Source: Oleiagrimonas sp963817755
GTDB taxonomy: Bacteria; Pseudomonadota; Gammaproteobacteria; Xanthomonadales; Rhodanobacteraceae
DNA length: 64,000 bases
Assembly: GCA_963817755.1 (NCBI GenBank)
Contig: CAWFPB010000001.1
Span: 248,001 to 312,000, forward strand
Direction: 5' to 3'
Shown piece after piece: positions 40,348 to 49,250 of this stretch. Made by a program: the position numbers and the translations under genes. Position 1 is the first letter of the stretch, and the number at the start of each line of letters is the position of its first letter. The notes beneath the pieces are model-generated. The model saw only the letters and a program-made list of their open reading frames with translations. It had not been told where the DNA came from and did not search any database.

Positions 40348-41512
40348 GAGCACGTCGCCGCTGGATGAAGGCCTGGCCGTGGGCCGGCTGCGAGGCCAGA
40401 CCGTAGGCGGCGCGTACCGGTGAATTCGTGGCAGGCAGGGTGACGTGGATGCGCCCGCCGCTGCTGCTGGCCGATACGGGGCTGGTCGTAAGCAATTTCA
40501 GGAAACGTACGCCGCCGGTCACGCTGACCATCAACATCAGGCCGTCGCGTGAAATTCGGGTGCGGCCCTGTACGAACGAGTGACTGCCAGTGAAGTTGAA
40601 GGTGTCCTGGAAGTCATAGCTGGTGACTTCCTGAAAGGTGTTCATGTTGTACACACGAACTTCGCTGGTGCCCTCCCATGGGAAGTATGCCAGCGGTTGG
40701 GTGGGATCGTATGCGACACCGATAGGCTGGGGCCCGGCATAGGTGCCGAGTGTGGCTACCTTCTGGTAGCTGGAATCGTAGAAGTAGGTACCGCGATAAG
40801 TCGGGATCGCGAATTGCGTGCCGTCGGTGTTGGTACCGATCTCGAAATTGAATTCGGACGTTCCGTTTGTGTACAACTGTCGCAAATCCAGTTGTCCCGT
40901 AGCGGAATAATAGACACCCCACCTCCCATCCGAGATGTTGGGTTCGGCAAATGCTGCCACTTTGCCGTTGCCACTGACGGAGATCATCGGGCCATCCACG
41001 GATGAATCGGCTGCAGACGGATCAATCGTCGACCACGTCATGGTGGATAGATCCAGGCGGCGAATCGGATTGAACCCGGAGCCAGCATAGGTGTACGAAA
41101 CCATCAAGGTTCCATCGCCAAGGAAGGACACGGCGTATGACCCCAATTCGGGGATGGTGCTGAAGGCCACACTCGACTTGGTGACGGCCAGGGTATCCGG
41201 GTCGATCAGGTACACCCAGGTATTGCTGCCATCGTTTTCATTGTCGGCCACGGCCAGGGTCTTGCCATCCGGCGACAAGTCGATGCCTTCGAGCTTGGCG
41301 CCGGAAATCTGGATCGGGTTCAGCATGGAGCCGCAATCCATTCCGTAACGCAACACTTCATTGCCGTTGGCGATGTAGATGATGCCGCGCGAGGTGTCGT
41401 ACACCATGTCGGTGCGATTGGCCGCGGCGATGAAAGTGCCAACGGCGTGGGCCTGTCCGTAGACAAGGCAGCCCAGTACCGCTGCAAGAACGGCGATCGT
41501 CCAGTGCTTCAT
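39166..41512 (-). CDS. Secreted propeller/FG-GAP protein, copy 3, with frameshift
   Basis: About 781 residues when repaired. Start 41512, with GGGGGAAAC upstream, opens signal peptide MKHWTIAVLAAVLGCLVYGQ then AHA, nearly the same as copy 1. The N-terminal propeller-like domain continues to AYGLASQPAHGQAFI, where one extra C near 40362-40366 breaks the frame; with it removed the text reads AFISGDVLTYVPDPGFTGTD. Ig-like module and three FG-GAP calcium loops then follow as in copy 1, with the C-terminus ending NGAYPLPWH. The 3' half is the second member of the 1.18-kb direct repeat. Confidence 0.85.
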
Positions 41513-41832
41513 GTTTCCCCCTGTCTCGCCACGTCTTTGGGCGAGCGTGCTATCCGTTTCAAATGACATTCCCGATGAAGCAGACGACCCCGAAACGCCT
41601 GATTACGGTTCGATCTAGCATAATGCAACCGGAGAATGGGTGCATTAGCTATAAGGATGGAACGCGACGAATAGATGTGTGACCTTTTCGCACGACATGC
41701 CATCCTGCGGATATGTCTCATGCGATGCAGGGGAGTGAGGGCTGCGGACGAGGGCCTGGGTCTGCCATATCGCAAAAAAAGGGCTGCCCGAAAGCAGCCC
41801 GTCTGTTTCCACCTATGCTTGAAGCACGGGGC
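41513..41832. other. 320-bp region between copy 3 and metK
   Basis: Contains the conserved leader of copy 3 (41513-41605), which has a perfect inverted repeat CTCGCC/GGCGAG just upstream of the ribosome site, and the metK terminator (41774-41800). No gene was recognised in the remainder. Confidence 0.5.
41774..41800 (-). terminator. Rho-independent terminator of metK
   Basis: On the minus strand GGGCTGC-TTTCG-GGCAGCCC followed by seven T. About 32 bp after the metK stop. Confidence 0.9.
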
Positions 41833-43077
41833 TTACTTGATCTTCGCGGCCTTGCGCAGGTCCTCGGCGCGGTCGGTCTTCTCCCACGGGAAGGCCTCGA
41901 ACGGGCCGACCTTGTGCTTGACCTTCTTGCCCTTGTCCAGAACCTCGTGGCTGTAGGTCGCGTTCTTGACCGTCTTGCGGCCGAAGTGGCCGTAGCTGGC
42001 GGTGCGCTGGTACATGGGGTGGACCAGGTCGAGCATCTTGAGGATGCCGAATGGGCGAAGGTCGAAGTGGCGCGCGACCAGCGCCTCGATCTTCTCGTCC
42101 GGGATGCGCCCGGTGCCGAAGGTGGTGACCGAAATGGAGGTCGGGCGGGCCACGCCGATGGCGTAGCTGACCTGCACCTCGCACTTGTCGGCGATGCCGG
42201 CGGCGACGATGTTCTTGGCTACGTAGCGCGCGGCGTAGGCGGCCGAGCGGTCGACCTTGGACGGATCCTTGCCGGAGAACGCGCCGCCGCCGTGGCGGGC
42301 CATGCCGCCGTAGGTGTCGACGATGATCTTGCGTCCGGTCAGGCCGCAGTCGCCGACCGGGCCGCCGATGACGAACTTGCCGGTCGGGTTGATGTGCACC
42401 TTCGACTTGGGCAGCGAGTCCAGCCACTTGGCCGGCAGCACCGGCTTGAGGATGTGCTCGCGCACGGCCTCGACCAGGTCGGCCTGCCGGATGCCCGGAG
42501 CGTGCTGGGTGGATAGCACCACCGCGTCGATGCCGGCGATCTGGCCGTCGTCGTAGCGCAGGGTGACCTGGCTCTTGGCGTCCGGGCGCAGCCAGGCCAG
42601 CGGGCTGTTGCGCTGCTTGCGCACCTTGGCCTGCTGCTCGACCAGGCGGTGCGAGTAGTAGATCGGCGCAGGCATCAGGTCGCGCGTCTCGTTGCAGGCG
42701 TAGCCGAACATCAGGCCCTGGTCGCCGGCGCCTTGTTCCTCGGGCTTGCTGCGGTCCACGCCGCGATTGATGTCCGGCGACTGCTTGCCGATCAGGTTCA
42801 GCACGCCGCAGGTGGCGCCGTCGAAACCGACCTCGGAGGAGTCGTAGCCGATGTCGAGGATGACCTTGCGGGTCAGATCCTCGATGTCGACCCAGGCGTC
42901 GGTGGTGATCTCGCCGGAGACGATCGCCACGCCGGTCTTGACCATGGTCTCGCAGGCCACGCGGGCGCGCGGGTCCTGGGCCAGGATGGCGTCCAGGACG
43001 GCGTCGGAAATCTGGTCGGCGATCTTGTCCGGATGCCCCTCGGACACCGACTCGGACGTGAAGAGGTAGCTGCTCAT
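41833..43077 (-). CDS. metK: S-adenosylmethionine synthetase
   Basis: 414 residues. Three-domain MetK: N-terminal SESVSEGHPDKIADQISDAV, phosphate-binding GAGDQGLMFGYACNET (residues about 119-134), and GGAFSGKDPSKVDRSAAYAARY. Makes SAM from methionine and ATP in the cytosol. The sequence is slightly longer than the E. coli enzyme, with an insert RKQRNSPLAWLRPDAKSQV-like middle and a lysine-rich end. No SAM-binding riboswitch was recognised in the 220 bp upstream, and the usual follower ahcY is not adjacent. Confidence 0.97.
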   Translation of the reverse strand: MSSYLFTSESVSEGHPDKIADQISDAVLDAILAQDPRARVACETMVKTGVAIVSGEITTDAWVDIEDLTRKVILDIGYDSSEVGFDGATCGVLNLIGKQSPDINRGVDRSKPEEQGAGDQGLMFGYACNETRDLMPAPIYYSHRLVEQQAKVRKQRNSPLAWLRPDAKSQVTLRYDDGQIAGIDAVVLSTQHAPGIRQADLVEAVREHILKPVLPAKWLDSLPKSKVHINPTGKFVIGGPVGDCGLTGRKIIVDTYGGMARHGGGAFSGKDPSKVDRSAAYAARYVAKNIVAAGIADKCEVQVSYAIGVARPTSISVTTFGTGRIPDEKIEALVARHFDLRPFGILKMLDLVHPMYQRTASYGHFGRKTVKNATYSHEVLDKGKKVKHKVGPFEAFPWEKTDRAEDLRKAAKIK

Positions 43078-43299
43078 CGAGGTCTATATCCTTCCGTGCG
43101 GATAAAGCGATACATAAAGAACGCATCATACAAGGGCCGTCCGGCGTGTGCATGTGCTTCGAGCCGGCCGGATGGTCCGTCCGTTCAGGCGTTGCTGCCC
43201 GCAAATCGCCCGATCCGGTGCCGTCCGCCGCCCGGTACCGGCCCGCGGATGGTCGCGGCCGGACGCCAGGCTGGGGCCATGTCCCACGGAGATACGGCA

Positions 43300-44652
43300 A
43301 TGAAAGGGCTCTGGATCCGCGTTCTGGCCATGGCGATCGGCATGGTGCCGGCCGCTCATGCGGCATCGAAGGCATCGTGTGCGAAGGTACGCCCGGCGGT
43401 GCGACATCTGTACTGCACCCATCCGGCACTGCTCGCCATGGACGCCACGTTGCAGGCGCTGAGCGTGCCGGACGGGACGTCGGCGAAGGCGCGGCGCGAT
43501 GCCCGGCGCGACCAGCGCCTGTGGCAGGCCGGGCGTGACGACGTGCTGTGGCGAATGCTGGCCAACCCAGCGTATCCGCAGCGCGAGGTGGTGCGCAGGG
43601 CGTGGAAGCTGGAGCGTTCCCGCCAGGCTTTCCTGCTCGGTCGCGCCGGCCACGGTGCCCGGCTGCATGGGGCGCTGGCCCGGCTGGCCGCGAACCTGCG
43701 AAAGGCCGGCCCCGGGAAGCGTGATCCGCTGGCGACGTGGGCTGCGCACGATGGCGGGGTGACCGCCGCGCGCGTGTGGCACCACGTCACCGGGCCGGTG
43801 GCGGCGGTGTTCGCCCGCATCGGCCTGCATCCGGATTTGGCGCTGCGCCTGAAAGTGGACGAGATGGCCGACGGCCTGCCGTCGCTGGACCTGCTGTGGC
43901 TGCCCGAGTCGGGCGTGGGAGCGGTCGAGGCGGTGCAGGGGTCGGCCGCCTGCCGCACCCTGGTGTGGTTCCGCACCGCGCGCGGCGGCGTGGCGCATCC
44001 GACGCCGGCGCCGATGCTGGATGCCGTGCCCTGCGGACGTACGCGGCTGACCTTGCTGCGCGTGGGCTACGACACCTACGCGGCGCTGGAGCACCCCGTG
44101 GGCGCCGATGCCGTGGACGTGTCCGTGCAGCCCTGGATGGGCGGGCGCTGGGGCGGTCCGTCTCGCCTTCGCCTGCGTTTCGACCACACGCTGCGCATCG
44201 CGCGGTTGCGTTGCACAGGAGGTCATTGCGCGCGGTACGAGACGGCGGTCGCGCGCATCGCGCGACGCTACGACGTCGAACCGCAGGGACACCGCCACCT
44301 GGCCGGTCCGCGCCTGCGGCGCGGCGAACGCCAACGTGCCGATGCGCTGCTGCGCCTGGCTCGCATGGACCGCGACACCACACTGGCCCGGGTGCCGTTT
44401 GCCCACGATGTGGCGTTGTCGGACCTGTGCCGCGAGGCTGACGTGTTCCTGTGGCGGGTGGACGAGCGGCTGCGGCTGGTCCGCATTGGCCACGGCCGCC
44501 AGGGCTGGCGTAGCGACGGCGGCTGGAGCATCGGCTTCTGGGACATCCGGGGCGGCAAGCTGGTGCCGGTGGCCGGCGCAGTGGTACGGCGCCCGCGGGG
44601 GCGCCTGCTGGCGATGGCGGCCATGCCTCCGGAACGGATGGCGACGCGTTGA
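43300..44652 (+). CDS. Secreted protein with LprI-like N-terminal domain
   Basis: 450 residues; ATG 43300 with GGAG 9 bp upstream. Signal peptide MKGLWIRVLAMAIGMVPAAH ending AHA. Residues about 22-95 (CAKVRPAVRHLYCTHPALLA, then DATLQALSV and RDQRLWQAGRDD) follow the LprI/DUF1311 pattern of a disulfide-bonded helical hairpin seen in lysozyme inhibitors. The C-terminal part (DGLPSLDLLWLPESGVGAVE, CRTLVWFRTARGGVAHP, FLWRVDERLRLVRIGHG, WRSDGGWSIGFWDIRGG) is not recognised. It is very arginine-rich. Probably periplasmic; function unknown. Confidence 0.75.
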   Translation: MKGLWIRVLAMAIGMVPAAHAASKASCAKVRPAVRHLYCTHPALLAMDATLQALSVPDGTSAKARRDARRDQRLWQAGRDDVLWRMLANPAYPQREVVRRAWKLERSRQAFLLGRAGHGARLHGALARLAANLRKAGPGKRDPLATWAAHDGGVTAARVWHHVTGPVAAVFARIGLHPDLALRLKVDEMADGLPSLDLLWLPESGVGAVEAVQGSAACRTLVWFRTARGGVAHPTPAPMLDAVPCGRTRLTLLRVGYDTYAALEHPVGADAVDVSVQPWMGGRWGGPSRLRLRFDHTLRIARLRCTGGHCARYETAVARIARRYDVEPQGHRHLAGPRLRRGERQRADALLRLARMDRDTTLARVPFAHDVALSDLCREADVFLWRVDERLRLVRIGHGRQGWRSDGGWSIGFWDIRGGKLVPVAGAVVRRPRGRLLAMAAMPPERMATR

Positions 44653-44667
44653 GCGCCGTGCGGGGAC

Positions 44668-45654
44668 TCAGGCCGCCAGCGCCGCACCGTCGGCCAGGCG
44701 GGCGAAGTAGTCGCGCGTCAGGCGCAGCTGTTCGGCGGCGCTCTCGGCGCGGTTGACCACGGCCCGGAAGGCCGCGTTCTCGGGCCGGTCCTTGGCGTAC
44801 CAGCCCAGGTGCTTGCGCGCGATGCGCACGCCCTGGTGCTCGCCGTAGAAGGCGTGCAGGTGCTCCAGGTGCCCGCACAGGATGGTGCAGACCTCGTCCG
44901 GCGTCGGCTCGGGCAGTTGCTCGCCGGTGGCCAGGTAGTGCGCGATCTCGCGGAAGATCCACGGCCGGCCCTGCGCGCCGCGGCCGATCATCAACGCGTC
45001 GGCGCCGGTGGCCTCGAGCACGTGCCGGGCGCGTTCGGGCGTGGTGACGTCGCCGTTGGCCAGCACCGGAATGGCGACCGCCCGCTTCACCGCGGCGATG
45101 GTCTCGTACTCGGCCTGGCCCTGGTACTTGTCGGCGCGGGTACGGCCGTGCACGGCCAGCGCGGCGATGCCGGCGTCCTCGGCGATGCGGGCGATGTTGA
45201 GCGCGTTCCTGTGTTCGCGGTTCCAGCCGGTGCGGATCTTCAGCGTCACCGGCACCTCGACCGCCTCGACCACGGCCCGGCAGATGCGCGCCACCAGCGG
45301 CTCGTCCTGCAGCAGGGCCGAACCGGACCACACGTTGCACACCTTCTTGGCCGGGCAGCCCATGTTGATGTCGATGATCTGCGCACCGTGGTCGACGTTG
45401 AAGCGCGCGGCCTCGGCCAGCATCCGCGGGTCGTAGCCGGCGATCTGCACGGCGATCGGGTCGGGCTCGCCCTCGTGGTCCATGCGCTTGCGCGACTTGG
45501 TGGTGTGCCACAGGCGCGGGTCGGCGGTGGTCATCTCGGACACGGCCAGGCCGGCCCCCATGCGCTTGCACAGGAGCCGGAACGGCTTGTCGGTGACACC
45601 GGCCATGGGAGCCAGCACCACCGGCGGATCGATGGCGTAGGGACCGATGCGCAT
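44668..45654 (-). CDS. dusB: tRNA-dihydrouridine synthase B
   Basis: 328 residues. FMN-dependent TIM barrel: APMAGVTDKPFRLLCKRMGA, MGCPAKKVCNVWSGSAL with the catalytic cysteine after KKV, TLKIRTGWN, HGRTRADKYQG, and VLANGDVTTPERA ahead of MIGRGAQGRPWIF. Reduces uridine to dihydrouridine in the tRNA D-loop. In many gammaproteobacteria it is followed by fis; here no fis is adjacent. An alternative ATG at 45663 adds three residues. Confidence 0.94.
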   Translation of the reverse strand: MRIGPYAIDPPVVLAPMAGVTDKPFRLLCKRMGAGLAVSEMTTADPRLWHTTKSRKRMDHEGEPDPIAVQIAGYDPRMLAEAARFNVDHGAQIIDINMGCPAKKVCNVWSGSALLQDEPLVARICRAVVEAVEVPVTLKIRTGWNREHRNALNIARIAEDAGIAALAVHGRTRADKYQGQAEYETIAAVKRAVAIPVLANGDVTTPERARHVLEATGADALMIGRGAQGRPWIFREIAHYLATGEQLPEPTPDEVCTILCGHLEHLHAFYGEHQGVRIARKHLGWYAKDRPENAAFRAVVNRAESAAEQLRLTRDYFARLADGAALAA

Positions 45655-45683
45655 GGCGCGCATTGTACGGCAAGCGCCCGGGA

Positions 45684-46673
45684 TCAGGCCCCGTGGCGGC
45701 CAAAGCGGGCCAGGACCTCCTCGCGCCTCGGCATGGCGGCGGAGGCACCGGCGCGCTCGGTGGACAGCGCGGCCACGCGGCCGGCCTCGCGCACGGCATG
45801 CGCGAAGCCGTGGGGACCGGGGCGCGACAGGCCGGCGGCCAGGGCGCCGCAGAAGGCGTCTCCCGCGCCGGTGGAGTCGATCGTATGGACCGGTTCGGCG
45901 CCGACGCGATAGCAGGCCGAGGCGTCGCCGCGCGACGAGGCGCCATGCGAGACGAAGCAGCCGTGCCGGCCCAGCGTCACCACCACGGTGCCCGGACCCA
46001 GCCGTCGGCACAGCGCATGCAGGGTCTCGTCGTCCAGCTCGGCCACTTCCTCGGCATCCAGGTCGGAGTCGATGAAGCGGGCGCACAGTTGCACGAATTC
46101 GCTCTCGTTGGGCACCAGCACGTCGGCGTGCTGCAGCAACTCGGCGTCCAGGTCCGGATGCACCGGTGCCGGATTGAGCACGCACAGCAGCCCGTGGGCG
46201 CGGCCCAGCGCCAGCGCGGTGCGGGTGGCGTCGAGGTTGTTCTCCAGTTGCGCCAGCAGCACGCGGGCGCCGGCGAACACGGCATCCTGCGCGCGCAGGA
46301 AGTCGGGGGCGAGGCGTTCGTTGGCGGCCAGGTCGACCACGATCTGGTTCTGGCCGGCATCGTCGACCAGGATCGCGGCGGTGCCGGTCGGGGTGTCCTC
46401 GTGTACCTGCCAGTGCCCGATCAGACCCTCGGATGCGGCCAGGGCGGCCGCGCCATCGCCCAGGGTATCGCTGCCGCGCGCGCCGACGAAGGCGGTGGCC
46501 ACGTCCTGGCGCACGCAGGCCATGGCCTGGTTGAAGCCCTTGCCGCCGGCGCCGGTGGCGAACCCGCCGCCGCGGCGGGTCTCGCCCGGTGTCGGGAAGC
46601 GGTCCACGCGCCAGACGTGGTCCTGGTTGTAGCTGCCCACGACGACGACCTGCGGTGGTGCGGTATGGGTCAT
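45684..46673 (-). CDS. PfkB-family carbohydrate kinase, ribokinase-like
   Basis: 329 residues. N-terminal PfkB signature GGFATGAGGKGFNQAMACVR and the C-terminal catalytic signature DSTGAGDAFCGALAAGLSRP with the base aspartate. Consistent with phosphorylation of ribose or a nucleoside. The ATG touches the stop codon of the transporter gene upstream (TAG-ATG), so the two form a unit; a nucleoside kinase or ribokinase role is favoured by this neighbour, but no nucleoside hydrolase or phosphorylase is beside them. Confidence 0.9.
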   Translation of the reverse strand: MTHTAPPQVVVVGSYNQDHVWRVDRFPTPGETRRGGGFATGAGGKGFNQAMACVRQDVATAFVGARGSDTLGDGAAALAASEGLIGHWQVHEDTPTGTAAILVDDAGQNQIVVDLAANERLAPDFLRAQDAVFAGARVLLAQLENNLDATRTALALGRAHGLLCVLNPAPVHPDLDAELLQHADVLVPNESEFVQLCARFIDSDLDAEEVAELDDETLHALCRRLGPGTVVVTLGRHGCFVSHGASSRGDASACYRVGAEPVHTIDSTGAGDAFCGALAAGLSRPGPHGFAHAVREAGRVAALSTERAGASAAMPRREEVLARFGRHGA

Positions 46674-47969
46674 CTACGGCCCCGCCATGGTTTCGACGGC
46701 ATCCATCGGCTTCAGCGGTTCGCGCTGGTGCTTGTGCCGGAACAGGACCGCGAACAGCACCGCCACCACCAGCGAATAGCCGGCAAAGGCCAGCCAGATG
46801 CCGTGCCAGTCCTTGCAGATGGCGACGGCATCGTTGCAGGCGTGCTTGGTGTAGAAGTTGTCGATCACCCAGCCGGCGATCAGGTTGCCCAGCATCGCGC
46901 CCAGGCCGTTGGTCATCAGCATGAACAGGCCCTGCGCGCTGGCGCGGATCTTGGGGTCGGCCTGGCCCTCCACGAACAGCGAGCCGGAAATGTTGAAGAA
47001 GTCGAAGGCCATGCCGTAGATGACGTTGGAAAGGATGATCATCCACAGCAGGCCGGTCGGATTGCCGTAGGCGAACAGGCCGAAGCGCAGCACCCAGGCG
47101 AACATGCTCATTAGCATCACGGTCTTGATGCCGTAGCGCTTGAGGAAGAACGGGATGGCCAGGATCAGCAGGGTTTCGGACACCTGCGAAATGGACATGG
47201 TGATGGCCGGGTACTGGATGGCCAGCGCATGCCGGAACACGTCCAGCTTGGCGAAGTCATGCAGGAAGGTGTCGCCGTAGGCGTTGGTCAGCTGCAGCGA
47301 GCCGCCCAGGAACATGGCGAAGATGAAGAACACCGCCATCTTGTAGTTCTTCATCAGCGCGAACGAGCGCAGGCCCAGCGCATCCACCAGCGATTCATGG
47401 CGGGAGTCGCGCGGCGGGCAGGTCGGTAGCGTGAAGGCATACAGGCCCAGCAGCACGGCGGCCGCCGCGGCGATGTGGAACTGGCCGGCCGAGGTCTCCA
47501 GGTGCAGCAGGCTGACCGTCCACATGGCGGCGATGAAGCCGACCGTGCCCCACACGCGGATCGGCGGGAACGCCTTGACGATGTCATCGCCTTCGGCCTT
47601 CAGCGCGTTGTAGGCCACGGTGTACGACAGGGCGATGGTCGGCATGTAGAAGCACATGTTGACCAGCATCACCCAGAACAGCGTGCCCGGGTCGTCGATG
47701 GTGGGCACGATGAACAGCATCACGGCGCCCAGCAGGTGCAGGATGCCGTACAGGCGTTCGGCACGCACCCATTTGTCGGCGACGATGCCCATCAGCGAGG
47801 GCATGAACAGCGAGGCGATGCCCATGGTCGAGAAGATGGCGCCGAATTCGGCACCCGACCAGTGGCGGTTCTGGAACCAGTAGGCGCCGATGGTGATCAG
47901 CCACGAACCCCATACGAAGAACTGCAGGAAGTTCATCACGGTCAGGCGCAACTTGAGGTTCATGGGCAC
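46674..47969 (-). CDS. MFS nucleoside:H+ symporter (NupG/XapB-like)
   Basis: 431 residues, about 12 apolar helices. N-terminal LTVMNFLQFFVWGSWLITIG and SLFMPSLMGIVADKWVRAER match the NHS nucleoside symporter family; other features are YNALKAEGDDIVKAFPPIRV and WGTVGFIAA, and the loop MDNFYTKHAC-like WVIDNFYTKHACND. It imports nucleosides across the inner membrane. First gene of the set with PfkB kinase and dusB. A second start two codons later (47963) is possible. Confidence 0.9.
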   Translation of the reverse strand: MPMNLKLRLTVMNFLQFFVWGSWLITIGAYWFQNRHWSGAEFGAIFSTMGIASLFMPSLMGIVADKWVRAERLYGILHLLGAVMLFIVPTIDDPGTLFWVMLVNMCFYMPTIALSYTVAYNALKAEGDDIVKAFPPIRVWGTVGFIAAMWTVSLLHLETSAGQFHIAAAAAVLLGLYAFTLPTCPPRDSRHESLVDALGLRSFALMKNYKMAVFFIFAMFLGGSLQLTNAYGDTFLHDFAKLDVFRHALAIQYPAITMSISQVSETLLILAIPFFLKRYGIKTVMLMSMFAWVLRFGLFAYGNPTGLLWMIILSNVIYGMAFDFFNISGSLFVEGQADPKIRASAQGLFMLMTNGLGAMLGNLIAGWVIDNFYTKHACNDAVAICKDWHGIWLAFAGYSLVVAVLFAVLFRHKHQREPLKPMDAVETMAGP

Positions 47970-48038
47970 GCTTCATCGAAGGGAATCGATGCAGACTAAG
48001 CGAGCTTGCGGGCGAGCGGCAAGTCGGGAGGGACGTGC

Positions 48039-48626
48039 TCAGCGCAGTGCTGCGGCCACGTGTTCGCGAAGCGCCGGGAGCAGATCCTGTTCGAACCATG
48101 CATTGCGCTTGAGCCAGCGGTTGTTGCGCGGGCTGGGATGGGGCAGGGGCAGGCGGTCGTGCTGCAGGTGGGTGCGCCACTCGCCCACGGTGTCGGTCAG
48201 GTTCGGGCCGCGCGCATCGCCCAGCAGTGCGGCCTGGGCGTACTGGCCCAGGACCAGGGTCAGGCGCACGGCGTCCAGCAGCGGGAGCAGTCGCGGGTGC
48301 CAGGTCGGTGCGCACTCCGGGCGAGGCGGCTTGTCGCCGCTCGATCCGCTGCCCGGAAAGCAGAATCCCATCGGCACGATGGCGATGCGCTGCGGGTCGT
48401 AGAACGTGTCGCGACCGATGCCCATCCAGTCGCGCAGACGGTCGCCGCTGGCATCGTCAAACGGCACGCCGCTTTCGTGCACCTTGCGCCCGGGGGCCTG
48501 GCCGACGATCAGCACGCGCGCATCCGGAGCCGCCTGCAGCACCGGGCGGGGTCCCAGGGGCAGGTGCGCCGCGCAGATTCGGCAGGCGCGGATGTCCTCG
48601 AGCAGGGCGGGCAGCGGGTCGTTCAT
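48039..48626 (-). CDS. Uracil-DNA glycosylase family protein
   Basis: 195 residues from the start at 48626 (the longer frame to 48719 is unsupported). Uracil pocket motif GQAPGRKVHESGVPFDD, late catalytic loop LPHPSPRNN. Four cysteines are arranged C-X2-C (residues 15-18) and C-X15-C (in GFCFPG to PECAP), the layout of a 4Fe-4S cluster in family 4/5-type glycosylases. Removes uracil or related damage from DNA. Divergent from the cytochrome genes over a 200-bp region containing an FNR-type box. Confidence 0.85.
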   Translation of the reverse strand: MNDPLPALLEDIRACRICAAHLPLGPRPVLQAAPDARVLIVGQAPGRKVHESGVPFDDASGDRLRDWMGIGRDTFYDPQRIAIVPMGFCFPGSGSSGDKPPRPECAPTWHPRLLPLLDAVRLTLVLGQYAQAALLGDARGPNLTDTVGEWRTHLQHDRLPLPHPSPRNNRWLKRNAWFEQDLLPALREHVAAALR

Positions 48627-48730
48627 GGCTCGAAAAGTCTGCACTCCGGAGAGGTGCAAGGCCAGCGGGCGCGCAACGGGCCGGAATCGTGTGGCGTTTG
48701 GTCGCAGTTGGCCCTTCACTCTGGGGATGA

Positions 48731-48744
48731 TTGACGTAGGTCAA
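48731..48744 (+). promoter_or_regulatory. FNR/DNR-type box upstream of tandem cytochromes
   Basis: TTGAC-GTAG-GTCAA, a perfect inverted repeat. Centre 48737.5 predicts a class II start near 48779 with a weak -10-like TAAGGT at 48766-48771 and a leader of about 45 nt to ATG 48824. Confidence 0.65.
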
Positions 48745-48823
48745 GTGCGCATCCGGGCAGGCTCTTAAGGTAGGCCCCGTCAGGTTGCGCAGCCCGCGCA
48801 ATCACCCGTTCTGGAATATCGTC

Positions 48824-49192
48824 ATGAAACGCGAACTCGTCATCACCGCTGCCGGAATCGCATTGGCTGTCTGCATGTCGCAGGCCGCATGGGCGGGCGG
48901 AACCGGTACCGCTTCCAAGGGCAATCCGGCCGCCGGGGCCCAGGTGTTCAACCAGACCTGCGTGGCCTGCCACGGCGACGACGGCAAGGGCATCATGCCC
49001 GGCATGCCCGACTTCACCCAGGCGCATGGCGTGCTGAGCCTGCCGACCAAGGTGCTCGAGCAGCGCATCACCGACGGCTTCTCCGACGGCAAGGCGCCGA
49101 TGGCCATGCCGCCCAAGGGCAACAATGACAGCCTGACCCAGGCCGATATCCGCAACGTGATCGCCTACCTGCGCAGCACGTTCGAGCACTGA
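48824..49192 (+). CDS. Small c-type cytochrome, first of a tandem pair
   Basis: 122 residues. Signal peptide to about residue 24, single heme site CVACH (46-50), axial methionine candidate in GIMPGMPDFTQ or in GKAPMAMPPKG, and the C-terminal helix DIRNVIAYLRSTF. A class I periplasmic cytochrome c. It differs from the second copy mainly in the N-terminus and around the heme. FNR-type box upstream suggests oxygen-limited induction. Confidence 0.92.
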   Translation: MKRELVITAAGIALAVCMSQAAWAGGTGTASKGNPAAGAQVFNQTCVACHGDDGKGIMPGMPDFTQAHGVLSLPTKVLEQRITDGFSDGKAPMAMPPKGNNDSLTQADIRNVIAYLRSTFEH

Positions 49193-49250
49193 ACGCACGG
49201 CAGGTGACTTCCTGTGCCTCCGGTTGCGGAGGCCCTCCGGGAGTAACGCC

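Noticed and set aside
43078..43299. Possible SAM-sensing riboswitch upstream of metK
   Set aside because: No conserved core of the SAM or SAH riboswitch classes was recognised in the 220 bp, only a leader with ordinary composition.
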